Notes: generated from the sequence alone by a model not told the origin. A stretch of DNA of 64,000 nt from Lewinellaceae bacterium (GCA_016713985.1 JADJOD010000006.1:124001-188000); one strand, 5' to 3'. Shown: positions 29,118-38,284, numbered from the stretch's first letter. Numbers and translations: made by a program.

Positions 29118-30164
29118 ATGAAACACTTTTTTTCGTTTCTTTTTTTCTCCATCGCCCTGAGTTGCAACGCACAGACGCCGCTTCGTGAACTTCGCCTCGA
29201 CGCCCGCCATATCGTTTTTCTGCTCGACAGCGCCGACGCCGCCAAAACCATTACCTACGACCGCCGCGACCGGTATTTCGAACTGGTGACTGCCGGCGAA
29301 ATGTCCATTCAAATGAAAAAGCCGCTGGTGTCGGGTCAGTCCCGGGAAAACCTGCTGGCGGAATACACCGGTTTTTTAAAATCCGACGTGGAGGGTTTCA
29401 GCGTTGCCGATGCCGAATTTACCGCAGGCGTGATGAAAAAAGTATTTCAAACCGTCAACAGCGTCAACCCTGCCCTTTTCCCGGATACCCTGCTCCTTAT
29501 AAAAACAAAAGGCCGGCACTATGGCGACGGGGTCTGGTATACCCGTGAAAACTGCATCGTTATCCCGGAAAACGAACTGGATGCCCGAAAAACCAATGCC
29601 TTTACAACAACCATGTACCACGAACTCTTCCACGTTTGGTCGCGGCTTCACCCTGAACAAAGCAAAAAACTGTACCAACTTATTGGTTTTGAAGGAATTG
29701 GCCTGCAAAAACTAAAGGTTCCGGAAAAACTCGCCGAACGGGTGCTTTACAATCCCGACGGCGTGGATTTCGCCCAAAAGATCACCCTGACCACTGCGGA
29801 CAACACACAAATTCAGGCGGTTCCGGTCATCTACGCCAACCACGTCGGCGCCAAAGAAGGACAGAACGAATTTTTTGGTTACTTAGAATTCAACCTGTTC
29901 CGCATCGAACCGGAAAAGGACGGCGCCTGGGGAGTGGTAACCAAAGACGACGGGTTCAGCAGTACCTTGAATCTCAATGAATTACCCGACTTTTTCCGGC
30001 AGATCAAAGACAATACCGGCTATATCATCCACCCGGACGAGGTGCTGGCCGACAACTTTTCCTTTATCATGATCTCGGTGGGTAATCCGACCTACACGTC
30101 GAAGTTTTCGGCGGACGGAAAAAAATTGCTGACGGATATTGAAAGGCTTTTGAAGGCAAAATAA
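29118..30164 (+). CDS. Exported protein with HExxH metallopeptidase motif
   Basis: Not assigned to a named family. The product has 348 residues with a signal peptide (residues 1-19, ending SCNAQ). The segment TMYHELFHVWSRLHP contains HExxH (His168, Glu169, His172), the zinc-binding and catalytic signature of many metallopeptidases. A later HPDEVLADNFSF segment near residue 305 could supply a third ligand, as in gluzincins, but this is a guess. The protein is likely periplasmic or outer-membrane associated. It follows a sensor kinase by 27 bases and converges with the porin gene. Confidence 0.72.
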   Translation: MKHFFSFLFFSIALSCNAQTPLRELRLDARHIVFLLDSADAAKTITYDRRDRYFELVTAGEMSIQMKKPLVSGQSRENLLAEYTGFLKSDVEGFSVADAEFTAGVMKKVFQTVNSVNPALFPDTLLLIKTKGRHYGDGVWYTRENCIVIPENELDARKTNAFTTTMYHELFHVWSRLHPEQSKKLYQLIGFEGIGLQKLKVPEKLAERVLYNPDGVDFAQKITLTTADNTQIQAVPVIYANHVGAKEGQNEFFGYLEFNLFRIEPEKDGAWGVVTKDDGFSSTLNLNELPDFFRQIKDNTGYIIHPDEVLADNFSFIMISVGNPTYTSKFSADGKKLLTDIERLLKAK

Positions 30165-30179
30165 GAACCCGGCCGGTAA

Positions 30180-32234
30180 TTAACCCCTGCTTCCCGTCGG
30201 GCCGATCCCCGGACCGCTTGTTCCCGGCGGAGGTTCGGAAGGTGTGGCCCCCGCTTCTTTCTGGTTGCTGTCCATAAACCGCCAGCCGATGCCGAAACGC
30301 AAGGCCCCGAACGGCTGCGGGTAACGCGCCGTCTGATAGGCCACCTCCGTTTTATTCCAGATCGTGGACAGGTTTTCATACCGGATAAAAAAGCGGAACG
30401 ACTGCACTTTAAAAGAAGCAAAAACGTCGACCCAGGGATAGGATTTTTGCGTGAGCGAGTCCTGCAGGTGGAATTGCCAGGTAACCGGCTGGTAGCCGTC
30501 CGGGCGGAATTCGCTGTTGATGCGAAAATCAATACCCGCGTCCATCTGAAGCCTTTTTTTGAACAATTTTCCGGAAAAATAAAGGCTGTTTTTGCTGAAC
30601 CAACGCGGCAAACGCAACACATCGGAGCGATTGGATTGTTGCAGGGCTACCGTATTTTCAAAACGAAACGGGCCGAAACCGATATTTTCCGTCAGGATAA
30701 ACTGCGCCACCTGTACCGGTGAAGACGTCTGCGCCGCCACACCTTTTTGATCGTAATACAGGTAGTTATTGATCAGGTGGGTTCGCGCCGTCATTTCCAG
30801 CCCGATAAGCGGCAGGGCATACGTGGCGTACAGGGTGTTTTCTAAGGGTTTTTGAAAATCGTTTTGCCACAAGAGGCGTTTGCTCACAAACAGGCGATAC
30901 GACAGCAGCGACGGCGGGTAACGCTGACTCAGTACGCCGGCCCGCAGCCGGCCGACTTTCCCGAATCCCAGGTCGAGTTCGCCGCGGATACGGTATTCGC
31001 CAAAATTGGAAAACAGGCCCAGGTTACCCTGCGCAACCAGGGCAAATCTGTCGGAAGGAGTAATGGAGAGCTCGCCCGTCAGAAAAAAATTGGAAAAACT
31101 CGAGTCGCGCGGTTCCTGGTTCAGGTCGAAGTACGAATGTTGCAGTCCAACCGACAGCATGTCCGACGGGCGGCCTTTTTGTTTTGCTTTGAACGTGCTG
31201 AGAACGAAGGTATTATCTACCCGGTTGAAGGTCATAAAATGGCGAATGCCCCGCCGGTCCGTCAAAAAAGTGTCGAAAAAAAACGAGTCCTGCTCCAACC
31301 CGGCGTCGGCGAATTTATAGTCGGATTTGGCCCAGGCAAATGTGTGTGTTGCACGCAGCACCCGGCCGCCTTTTTCATCGTTTCCTATAAATTTCAGGTG
31401 CTGGGTCAGTTGAAGGGTTTGATCGGCAAGCCGGGTCAGCGCCCTTTGGTCGGGCAGCCGCACTTCGGCGCTGATGGGGCCGGAAAACTCTTCCTTTCCA
31501 AAAACCGTATCGGTCACGATGCCGCCGTTCTCCTGCTGCCGGTTCACGTTTTTTGAAAAAATCAAAAACCCGTCGTAGCGGGCGCCAACCGGCAGCCAAA
31601 TACCGAAAGCCAGCGCGTTGTGTTTGTCGCGCTGGTAACGAAATACCCCGAGGTTGTTGATTGACCGGTAATCGAGGGAAAAATTGGCGCCGCCGGCAAA
31701 AGTGCGGGCAAAACGCGCATGGAGCATGCCGTCTAATTGTGTGCGCCCTTGTGAAAAGTATAACTCGCTGAACGAGCGTCCGTTGCGATAAAACCGAAGG
31801 TCTTTTGGATAAAGATTATACAGATCGTAAGTATGTACACCCGCGTCGAAACCGAGCCGGGGTTGCGTTTCATACAAGAGGGGCCGCGCAGCCGAGCCGA
31901 GATTGCCCAGCGTGCCCCAGTCAATCGTTTGCCGGCGTGCCGGGTCGTACATCCTGAAAACCCGGTCGGGCAAAGTATCGTCGGCGGGATAGGCCCTTTC
32001 CGGGGCCAGGGCAAAAGTGAACAACAGCGGCGTGGTATCCTGCGCCACAAAGCGGGCGGTGCTGCTGGCGGCAACAGGTTGCTGCGCCAGCGCGGCGATG
32101 GGTAAAAAACAACAAGCGGCAAACCAGCAGATCAGCGACAAAAAGCCGGATTTCCGAAGCCGGTGCGACTCCGGAAATCCGGTACAGGAGCGATCAAAGT
32201 TATTATTTGTCAAATCGGACGGATGTTTATCCAT
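30180..32234 (-). CDS. Putative outer-membrane porin (Porin_10-like)
   Basis: Outer-membrane beta-barrel protein of 684 residues, resembling the Bacteroidota 'putative porin' (Porin_10) family. The start at 32234 gives a 26-residue polar stretch before the signal sequence (LSLICWFAACCFLPIAALAQ), so the true start may be a non-ATG codon nearer the signal. The mature part has alternating strands with aromatic girdles throughout, such as FARTFAGGANFSLDYRSINN, FMTFNRVDNTFVLSTFKAKQ and FRFGIGWRFMDSNQK near the end, followed by a Pro/Gly tail (PPPGTSGPGIGPTG). Family motifs include YDLYNLYPKDLRFYRNGRSF and YFSQGRTQ. The transported compound is unknown. Confidence 0.8.
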   Translation of the reverse strand: MDKHPSDLTNNNFDRSCTGFPESHRLRKSGFLSLICWFAACCFLPIAALAQQPVAASSTARFVAQDTTPLLFTFALAPERAYPADDTLPDRVFRMYDPARRQTIDWGTLGNLGSAARPLLYETQPRLGFDAGVHTYDLYNLYPKDLRFYRNGRSFSELYFSQGRTQLDGMLHARFARTFAGGANFSLDYRSINNLGVFRYQRDKHNALAFGIWLPVGARYDGFLIFSKNVNRQQENGGIVTDTVFGKEEFSGPISAEVRLPDQRALTRLADQTLQLTQHLKFIGNDEKGGRVLRATHTFAWAKSDYKFADAGLEQDSFFFDTFLTDRRGIRHFMTFNRVDNTFVLSTFKAKQKGRPSDMLSVGLQHSYFDLNQEPRDSSFSNFFLTGELSITPSDRFALVAQGNLGLFSNFGEYRIRGELDLGFGKVGRLRAGVLSQRYPPSLLSYRLFVSKRLLWQNDFQKPLENTLYATYALPLIGLEMTARTHLINNYLYYDQKGVAAQTSSPVQVAQFILTENIGFGPFRFENTVALQQSNRSDVLRLPRWFSKNSLYFSGKLFKKRLQMDAGIDFRINSEFRPDGYQPVTWQFHLQDSLTQKSYPWVDVFASFKVQSFRFFIRYENLSTIWNKTEVAYQTARYPQPFGALRFGIGWRFMDSNQKEAGATPSEPPPGTSGPGIGPTGSRG

Positions 32235-32317
32235 AAACGTCCCGGGAACACCGGGCGTTGCTTTATGTACAAGGTGCAATTTTCAAGTACTTATGAGACA
32301 CCCGCATTCACCTCACC

Positions 32318-33122
32318 TCATTTTACTTCCACCAAAGCCGGGTTCATGCCCATCGTTGAAAAACCGCCGTCGTGGAACAGGTTCTGCATCGTCACGTAGC
32401 GGGTAAAATCGCTGAACAGGGCAATACAGTAATTGGCGCAGTCTTCCGCAGGCGCATTGCCGAGTGGCGACATTTTATCGGCATAACCGTAAAACTCCAT
32501 AAAACCTTTTACCCCCTGCCCGGCCGTCGTTTTGGTGGGTGATTGGGAGACGGTGTTAACGCGCACTTTTTTTGCCGTTGCCGTAATGGTAGCCGAAACT
32601 GCGGGCAAAAGATTCGAGCAGGGCTTTTGATTCGGCCATTTCCGAATAATCCGGGAATACACGCTGGGCGGCGATATAAGTCAGGCCCACCACACTGCCC
32701 CAATCACTGATGGCGTCGAGTTTCCACATCGTCTGCATCATCTTGTGAAAAGAAATGGCGCTCACGTCGAAGGTTTTTTGCATCCACTCGTAATTCAGGT
32801 CGGTATAAGCCTTTCCCTTGCGCACGTTGACCGACATACCGATCGAGTGGAGGACAAAGTCGACTTTTCCGCCGAAATGCTCCATACTTTTCCGGAACAG
32901 GTTTTCCAGGTCTTCCAGCGACGTGGCATCCGCAGCAAAAACGGGCGCCTTGCATTTTTCGGCGAGGCTATTGATCTCGCCCATTCGCATTGCAACGGGC
33001 GCATTGGTTAAAACAATCTGCGCGCCTTCTTCCACACAGCGTTCGGCGACTTTCCAGGCAATACTTTGATTGTCTAATGCGCCAAAAATGATTCCTTTTT
33101 TACCGGAGAGAATATTGGTCAT
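32318..33122 (-). CDS. fabI: Enoyl-[acyl-carrier-protein] reductase (frameshifted)
   Basis: NADH-dependent last reduction step of fatty-acid elongation. From the ATG at 33122 the product would have 267 residues. It shows the SDR start GIIFGALDNQSIAWKVAE, FVLHSIGMSVNVRKG, the SVVGLTYIAAQRVFPDYSEM region with the catalytic Tyr, and the AESKALLESFARSFGYHYG segment with the active-site Lys. The frame is lost at a T7 run (32567-32573, A7 on the coding strand): six bases would read GKKVRVNTVSQSPTKTTAGQ and continue to MQNLFHDGGFSTMGMNPAL. FabI is normally essential, so an extra base from sequencing is the most likely cause. Confidence 0.93.
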
Positions 33123-33476
33123 ATCAAAAGAGAGTTTTTTAACGCGGCAAAGATAGAAAAGGGTACCCGGGTGGAAAATTTTGAGGAACATTTCGGTTCA
33201 GCGGTCTTCATTTACCCCTTTTTATCCCATTCCAGACCGAATTTTCGGCCGGAATACCCAAAAACGACCCGCTTTCCCGGATTTTAGTTTCGTTTTAATT
33301 GCGGATTGGCCGGGGCTTTAGCGGGGCTTAATTTCGGGGTATTCATCTTTGTTGCAGGTTTAGCAAGAAAACGTTCTACAGCAAAAAACCGGGTTGACGC
33401 CCGGCGGTATCGAGGGAAAGAACACCTCCGCTGAACCGGATACCGACGAAGCGTACCTAAAATTTTTTATCATATC
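33123..33476. other. Gap between fabI and the next gene
   Basis: A 354-base stretch between divergent genes. A weak -7-like element (CATCTTTG) occurs near 33347-33354 upstream of the plus-strand gene. I saw no repeat, RNA gene or convincing open frame. Confidence 0.4.
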
Positions 33477-34028
33477 ATGAGCATCCAAGTTAATTTGCGT
33501 TCTGAAATTACAATTCCCGGCGCTCCCTTTATTTTCGAAATAAACGGCACCGGATTAGCCCAAACCCTGAACGAAGTTGAATCTCCGTTTTCCACTCCGG
33601 GTACCGCAACACCTGCTCCTCCCAACAACAGGAATATCCAAACGGACCAGGACGTCAAAATCCGGCTTGCCTGGCGGACAACGGGTTTATTCGCCCACGC
33701 AATTGACTCTGACTTCAAGTGGAGGATCGAAGTGCTGCTTGAAAAAAGAGGACCGGGGGAATTCGATCTGGGCCCGATTGGAGTGACTACCCTGAATTAC
33801 GGCACGGGTGACTATGCCGGCGCAGGCGCTGCTTCCACCGTATCGTATCCCGGCGCAGGCGCTCCGAATTCAACCACGATTACGATCCCGGGTGGAACCA
33901 TTCCGGATGGCATTTATGATATCGTTGTTGTGCTTCGCATGTTGCACGAAGATGGCGTTACGCCTTGCTTCCTCGCCGCTTTCGCAGACTTTGGTCTTGT
34001 GGATTTCTACCGCGAACACACACTCTGA
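33477..34028 (+). CDS. Small beta-rich protein of unknown function
   Basis: Not recognised. The product has 183 residues without a signal peptide or membrane helix. It is rich in beta strands and Gly/Pro/Thr (VNLRSEITIPGAPFIFEI, KWRIEVLLEKRG, YDIVVVLRMLHEDG), which suggests an Ig-like or jelly-roll sandwich. Its style is similar to the N-terminal half of the protein at 61243-61986, which also lacks a signal peptide; homology is unproven. A terminator follows. It lies upstream of another unrecognised gene on the same strand. Confidence 0.65.
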   Translation: MSIQVNLRSEITIPGAPFIFEINGTGLAQTLNEVESPFSTPGTATPAPPNNRNIQTDQDVKIRLAWRTTGLFAHAIDSDFKWRIEVLLEKRGPGEFDLGPIGVTTLNYGTGDYAGAGAASTVSYPGAGAPNSTTITIPGGTIPDGIYDIVVVLRMLHEDGVTPCFLAAFADFGLVDFYREHTL

Positions 34029-34077
34029 TCGAATATCGCCGCGAAAAATCCTCCGGTGGAAGATTTTTCCAGGTAAA

Positions 34078-34118
34078 AAAGCCGCCCTCCCCTTACCCGG
34101 GCGGGCGGCTTTAGAATT
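34078..34118 (+). terminator. Terminator after the beta-rich gene
   Basis: Ten-base arms AAAGCCGCCC (34078-34087) and GGGCGGCTTT (34103-34112) with a 15-base loop, followed by TAGAATTTTTC. It lies about 50 bases after the stop of the upstream gene and ends 28 bases before the next start. Confidence 0.65.
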
Positions 34119-34145
34119 TTTCCTTAACCTTAAATATCTCTCACT

Positions 34146-35126
34146 ATGTCTAATTCAAAAGATAAACGCACGAAGGAGGAAATACTCAAATTGCTCGACC
34201 GCGCGATCGAACAGGAAGAACGCCTTTCCGAAAAGATCAAATCACTGGAAGTTGAATTGGCGGATTGCCGAAAAAAAGCGGACGACCCGCGCCATGAACT
34301 TACAGAGGAAGCCCTGTCGGCCAGCAAGGTATCTTTTCGGATCGATTACTACCGAACGGCTAAAAAAAGCCCCTTGAAAGGTATTATTGAACATTTACCT
34401 TCCCGTCAGAACAAAGCATTTGAGGGGGAAGGAAAGGATGTCGTCCGGCAATTTATCAGCCGTTTTCTGAATGAAGAAACGAGCTCCGAAAGCAGGAAAA
34501 AAACTGCTGCCTCCGATAAAAACGAACAAGAAAGCCTCGTCCCCGTCAATACGGACATTCAAGCGGTCGGAACTGAGCTTTCGGAAGAGCGCACTCCAGT
34601 TATGCCCTTTGAAATGGAAGAACATAGTCCTGTAGCCTCCATCCGGCCCGATCAGGTGGATGAAGCGGAGGTAACAGTCCCGGAGCAGTCTTCGAATTCC
34701 GACACGTTCACTGAAGCGGCCACATCGGGGAATATTCCTGCGAATGAAGCGGCCAAAAACCGGCTACATAACTTGATGGAAATGTCAAAAGAAGAACATA
34801 TACATTCTGGCTCCCGTCTTTTGCAGAAATTGAAAGTAAAACTTGCAGATCAAAGCCTGTCATCACACGCACCTGTTCAAGTAAATGAAATAAATGCCCG
34901 TGAGACAACTTCTCCAGCGGCAATGGAACAGACAGAAAAATCACCCCAGGTCCAGCGTGCTTTGGCTAAGGTAGCAGCCCTTTCTCCCGTGCGGGAACAG
35001 AAGGTAGAAAAACAGGCAACATCCCCGGTGTTTGCAAGGGAAGAAAAAATCACTCCGTCAACAACACAGGGTTCACATTTGATGCAACGTTTGCGTGAAA
35101 AATATCGGCATGAACTCGTGACCTAA
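34146..35126 (+). CDS. Hydrophilic protein with N-terminal coiled coil, unknown function
   Basis: Not recognised. The product has 326 residues, very polar, with no signal or membrane segment. Residues 8-45 form a coiled coil (EILKLLDRAIEQEERLSEKI). A short basic segment (RIDYYRTAKKSPLKGIIEHL) and a long Glu/Ser/Pro-rich, probably disordered region follow. Two related motifs, GSRLLQKLKVKLADQ and GSHLMQRLREKYRHEL, occur near residue 220 and at the C terminus, and may be short binding helices. It could be a scaffold or adaptor. The neighbours are a beta-rich gene upstream and a zinc-ribbon gene on the opposite strand, 11 bases away. Confidence 0.6.
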   Translation: MSNSKDKRTKEEILKLLDRAIEQEERLSEKIKSLEVELADCRKKADDPRHELTEEALSASKVSFRIDYYRTAKKSPLKGIIEHLPSRQNKAFEGEGKDVVRQFISRFLNEETSSESRKKTAASDKNEQESLVPVNTDIQAVGTELSEERTPVMPFEMEEHSPVASIRPDQVDEAEVTVPEQSSNSDTFTEAATSGNIPANEAAKNRLHNLMEMSKEEHIHSGSRLLQKLKVKLADQSLSSHAPVQVNEINARETTSPAAMEQTEKSPQVQRALAKVAALSPVREQKVEKQATSPVFAREEKITPSTTQGSHLMQRLREKYRHELVT

Positions 35127-35137
35127 GCAATCACGGG

Positions 35138-35371
35138 TCAGTTCAGGTTTCTGCCTCGCTGCAATGCTTCCATGTTTTGGTCACGTGTACTGGCGCCGGT
35201 GTGTTGTGCAGTTGAACTCCCGCGCTTCACGCGCATTTCTCCTGTATTCAGGTTATAACGGCGTTCATACCCCTCACAATGCGGGCAACGCCAGGTAATC
35301 CATTCTCCTTCCCGGTGGCTCGTGCAATGATGAACATCGGAAGGTAATCCTTCAAAATTTAATTCGCCCAT
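35138..35371 (-). CDS. Small protein with a single CxxC zinc-ribbon-like motif
   Basis: A 77-residue product from the ATG at 35371. It has a HHCTSHREGEWITWRCPHCEGY segment where His18/Cys19, His22 and CPHC could bind zinc, followed by YERRYNLNTGEMRVK. The last third is polar (ASTRDQNMEALQRGRNLN). It may bind nucleic acid or protein, but no function is known. It converges with the coiled-coil gene and is divergent from the SARP/BTAD regulator. Confidence 0.6.
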   Translation of the reverse strand: MGELNFEGLPSDVHHCTSHREGEWITWRCPHCEGYERRYNLNTGEMRVKRGSSTAQHTGASTRDQNMEALQRGRNLN

Positions 35372-35840
35372 TGGATTCTGTAAAGCGCTTGAGTGAAAAA
35401 ATAATGGCCTTGGAGCGCTGTCGTTTGGTTTGCGGGCAAAAATAGATACGGATTGAAAGGCGGAAGATCAGCAAAAGTTGCGCCGTTTTTCACCTTTACT
35501 GAAATATTAACAGCCGCCCTGATTGACACTTGATTCAGATTAGCGACTATAGTAATACAAGTCAGGTAGATAAATTTGAAATGTGTTTCTTTTTATATAT
35601 ATTTGCATATTAATTTGATTTGCCGGCAAGTATTTCTTTAATCCGGGGCAAAGCAGAATTTTGAAGGCCCCCATAATCCAATCGAAAAACAACTTCCTCC
35701 GGGCAAGAGCCAGACCGGCCCTGAATTCTCATTCCGTCGACGAGTACCACGCTGCAGATTGTTTTGAAAAACCACCTGCTACCTGTTCACACAGGTACAC
35801 TAAACCCGCATTATTAAAAACCAAAAACTCGTCCGTTGCT
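35372..35840. other. Gap and long untranslated leader before the SARP/BTAD gene
   Basis: A 469-base stretch between the zinc-ribbon gene and the regulator. It contains a consensus promoter (35575-35605). The section from 35661 to 35840 is open in frame with the regulator from a TTG, but the protein family start fits the ATG at 35841, so I read this section as leader mRNA of about 230 bases. Confidence 0.5.
35575..35605 (+). promoter_or_regulatory. Bacteroidota-type promoter of the SARP/BTAD gene
   Basis: TTTG at 35575-35578, a 19-base spacer, and TATATTTG at 35598-35605 match the -33/-7 consensus (TTTG-N19-TAnnTTTG) of the Bacteroidota primary sigma factor exactly. Transcription would start near 35612. 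A second -7-like element, TAAATTTG, overlaps the -33 box at 35571-35578. Confidence 0.6.
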
Positions 35841-37151
35841 ATGGCTAATAAAAAAGTGTTGTTCTACGGTAATAATGATCATTTGCTTCAAATGCTTCGC
35901 AACAGCGGCGGGGCTTCTTTACAGGTAGATTCGATCCCGGATGCCAATCGTTTCCTCAATTCACAGGTTTCGTTTGAAGATACCGGTATGATCGTCATTT
36001 ATCACGCACCGCCGAAAGCGGACGGCGTTTCTGCACTTCGCAACTGGAAACGAAAAAACCCGACTGTGCCGGCCATCGTGGTCACGAGCGACTACACCGG
36101 ACCGACGACACGGCTGCTGCTCAAATCGGGCGCGGAAGACGTATTGGGATTCCCGGCCAACAGCGACGATATTTTGTCCTGTTTTGAAGCGTATCTGCCG
36201 GGATTCAAACTTAAACCGGCTGCCGCTACCCGGTACCGCTCCCGCGGCATCGGCGGTAAAGCCCTGCTGGCTGCCGTCACTCCCGGCATGATGGCCGCAG
36301 GGGTACAATTTTCACAAACTGTCCCGCCACCTATGCCGCCAACCATGCTTCCCTTGCTCGAACAAGGGAACGAAGAAGCTTACCGCGGCCTGGAAATCTC
36401 CTTTTTCGGCCCCTTTACCGTGCATATCAACGGCCGGAAAATCGAACTGACCAACCAGGCCAAATACCTGTTTGCTTACCTGGCCTATCATTATCCGCGC
36501 ACCCTCTCGCGCGACCACCTGGCCCGCACTTTTTGGGCGGACAAGTTTGAAAACACGCCCGAATTCGCGCGTAAAAGCCTCAATGTGGAGCTGACCCACA
36601 TCCGGAAAACTTTTCGCAACCAGGCCGGTTTCGAGCAAGATCTGATCGTATTTGCAAAAAATGCCTACCGCTTGAAACTCGACCGGCCGCTCCTCTCGGA
36701 TGTATTGACATTCAAAGAGTTGCACCAAAAAATTCAGGACTACAGGCGTCGCGACGAAGAGATCCCCGACGAAATACTTCAAAATGCGATCAAAACCTAC
36801 CGGGGCAATTTCCTCGACGATTTTCCCACCGACACCTTCAGTTGGGTGGAGATCGAGCAGCAACACCTGAGCGCCGTTTTTGAGCAGATTGCGGACTTGT
36901 ACAGCGAGCAATTGTGCGCCAAATTCGACTACTGGAAAGCCATTGCCGTGTGCAACGAAATCCTCTCGCGGGATGCGCGTATGGAGGTTATTCACCGGCG
37001 TGCCATGCAATGCTACGCAAGTCTCGGCATGGCGCATAAAGTGGAGGCGCAATACAATCTTTGCTGCAAAATGATGGAACAGGAGTTTCAGTCGAAACCG
37101 TCGCCGGAGACAACCCGTTTGTACGAACACATCATCAAAAAAGTAGCGTAA
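35841..37151 (+). CDS. SARP/BTAD-type transcriptional regulator with pseudo-receiver domain
   Basis: Putative DNA-binding regulator of 436 residues. Residues 3-115 resemble a response-regulator receiver (KKVLFYGNNDHLLQML, PTVPAIVVTSDY, GAEDVLGFPAN), but the expected phosphoacceptor Asp is replaced in VIYHAPPKADG and the conserved Lys is absent. After a linker, residues about 180-270 form a winged-helix DNA-binding domain (ISFFGPFTVHINGRKIELTN, FARKSLNVELTHIRKTFR). The C-terminal part (about 290-436) is a BTAD domain of helical repeats (TYRGNFLDDFPTDTFSWVEI, CNEILSRDARMEVIHRRAMQ). SARP-like regulators often control secretion, metabolite or envelope genes. No target is evident. The ATG at 35841 starts the receiver fold. 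Confidence 0.85.
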   Translation: MANKKVLFYGNNDHLLQMLRNSGGASLQVDSIPDANRFLNSQVSFEDTGMIVIYHAPPKADGVSALRNWKRKNPTVPAIVVTSDYTGPTTRLLLKSGAEDVLGFPANSDDILSCFEAYLPGFKLKPAAATRYRSRGIGGKALLAAVTPGMMAAGVQFSQTVPPPMPPTMLPLLEQGNEEAYRGLEISFFGPFTVHINGRKIELTNQAKYLFAYLAYHYPRTLSRDHLARTFWADKFENTPEFARKSLNVELTHIRKTFRNQAGFEQDLIVFAKNAYRLKLDRPLLSDVLTFKELHQKIQDYRRRDEEIPDEILQNAIKTYRGNFLDDFPTDTFSWVEIEQQHLSAVFEQIADLYSEQLCAKFDYWKAIAVCNEILSRDARMEVIHRRAMQCYASLGMAHKVEAQYNLCCKMMEQEFQSKPSPETTRLYEHIIKKVA

Positions 37152-37169
37152 TGGCCGGTTGACCGGTAT

Positions 37170-37499
37170 TTATAATTCAAAAATCTTCTCCATCCGTACC
37201 CATTTCTCGCCGGGCCGGGTCTGTGGGAGCGCCTGTTGGTATTTCCACATCAGCGTTTCCCATTCCTGCACTTTGGGATTGGAGGCATCCGATGCCGATT
37301 TTTTTTCAAAGGAAAATGAATCGTCGGCTTCCAGGATCATGAATAAACGCGCTCCGGTGCGGAAGATTTCCAGTTGCTGAATGCCTGACTCGCGAATGCT
37401 GCTCAGAATTTCAGGCCATACAGCGCGGTGACGGGCTTCGTATTCCGCGATCAGGGCGGGGTCGTCCTTCAGGTCGAGGGCAAGGCAATGGCGTTGCAT
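37170..37499 (-). CDS. rhaM: L-rhamnose mutarotase family protein
   Basis: Small enzyme of 109 residues in the RhaM family, which interconverts the anomers of L-rhamnose (and L-fucose in relatives). It begins MQRHCLALDLKDDPALIAEY, followed by RHRAVWPEIL with the conserved His/Trp region, IFRTGARLFMILEADDSF, and a WETLMWKYQ motif. The ATG at 37499 gives the normal N terminus. No other rhamnose genes are nearby, so the sugar is uncertain. The next gene upstream on the same strand ends 11 bases before this start. Confidence 0.85.
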   Translation of the reverse strand: MQRHCLALDLKDDPALIAEYEARHRAVWPEILSSIRESGIQQLEIFRTGARLFMILEADDSFSFEKKSASDASNPKVQEWETLMWKYQQALPQTRPGEKWVRMEKIFEL

Positions 37500-37510
37500 G
37501 GGCCTGATAA

Positions 37511-38284
37511 TTAATGAATTACGGTAAAACGTTCTACCTGGATGAGGTTTTTGGATTTCATCCAGAGCAGGTAAAAGCCGGGAGAGGGTTTTTCCAGCAT
37601 AACTTGTTTTCCCACATCGGTAACGGCGTCCGCCGTGCCGTTCCACACGGTTTTGCCGTTCATATCGGTGATCCACCAGTTCGTCGGGGTGGATGTGGTG
37701 GTTGATTGCCCGGCATCGGCCCGCACTTCGAATTGTCCGTAATTGGGATTCGGGACGATTTGAAACGTATTCTTCTTTTCTTCATAATTTTCCGTTCCGG
37801 CGTTGTCATCAATCAAAACAACCGTATTATTGGTGCAAATGACCGGGTTTTGGTCGAACGAAATACACGCGTGGTTGAGGATCGTTTGTCCGGGCGCCAA
37901 AAACGGCCGCGGGTTTATGGAAAAAAGAATATATCCAATGGAATTGCTGCCGCCGGAGAGGCTGTCCGGAAGTTGAATGTCCTCAAAATACCATCGGATA
38001 AAACTGCCGCCGTCGCCCAGCAACTGGTAATCGTGGCTTGCGCTGATCACGTCAAACGTTTCCGGATCAAGTCTTGGATCGAGGGTGTCTGAAACAACAA
38101 CCTGGTGTGCGGTGTCGTTTCCAACATTCTGAAAGCGAATGAGATAGAGGATGGATGTGCCCGCTGCAATTTCTGCGGGCGTGAGCACCGGGTCGCCCAA
38201 TACCTGTTTGTCGTTCTGACCTACAACAAAGGTATTAAAACGGGCAATCGCCAGTAAAAGCAATAAACAACGAAGGCGAAGCAT
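37511..38284 (-). CDS. Small secreted T9SS protein with DUF7619-like domain
   Basis: Secreted protein of 257 residues. Residues 1-22 are a signal peptide. The next 130 residues resemble the repeat-associated domain of large Bacteroidota surface proteins (ILYLIRFQNVGNDTAHQVVV, PFLAPGQTILNHACISFDQN, PVICTNNTVV). The last 75 residues (IVPNPNYGQFEVRA, WWITDMNGKTVW, GFYLLWMKSKN) form a type A T9SS sorting domain. It looks like a cut-down version of the usual multi-domain proteins, keeping only the domain next to the sorting signal. The first ATG of the open frame at 38368 adds unrelated residues; the ATG at 38284 starts the signal peptide. Confidence 0.8.
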   Translation of the reverse strand: MLRLRCLLLLLAIARFNTFVVGQNDKQVLGDPVLTPAEIAAGTSILYLIRFQNVGNDTAHQVVVSDTLDPRLDPETFDVISASHDYQLLGDGGSFIRWYFEDIQLPDSLSGGSNSIGYILFSINPRPFLAPGQTILNHACISFDQNPVICTNNTVVLIDDNAGTENYEEKKNTFQIVPNPNYGQFEVRADAGQSTTTSTPTNWWITDMNGKTVWNGTADAVTDVGKQVMLEKPSPGFYLLWMKSKNLIQVERFTVIH

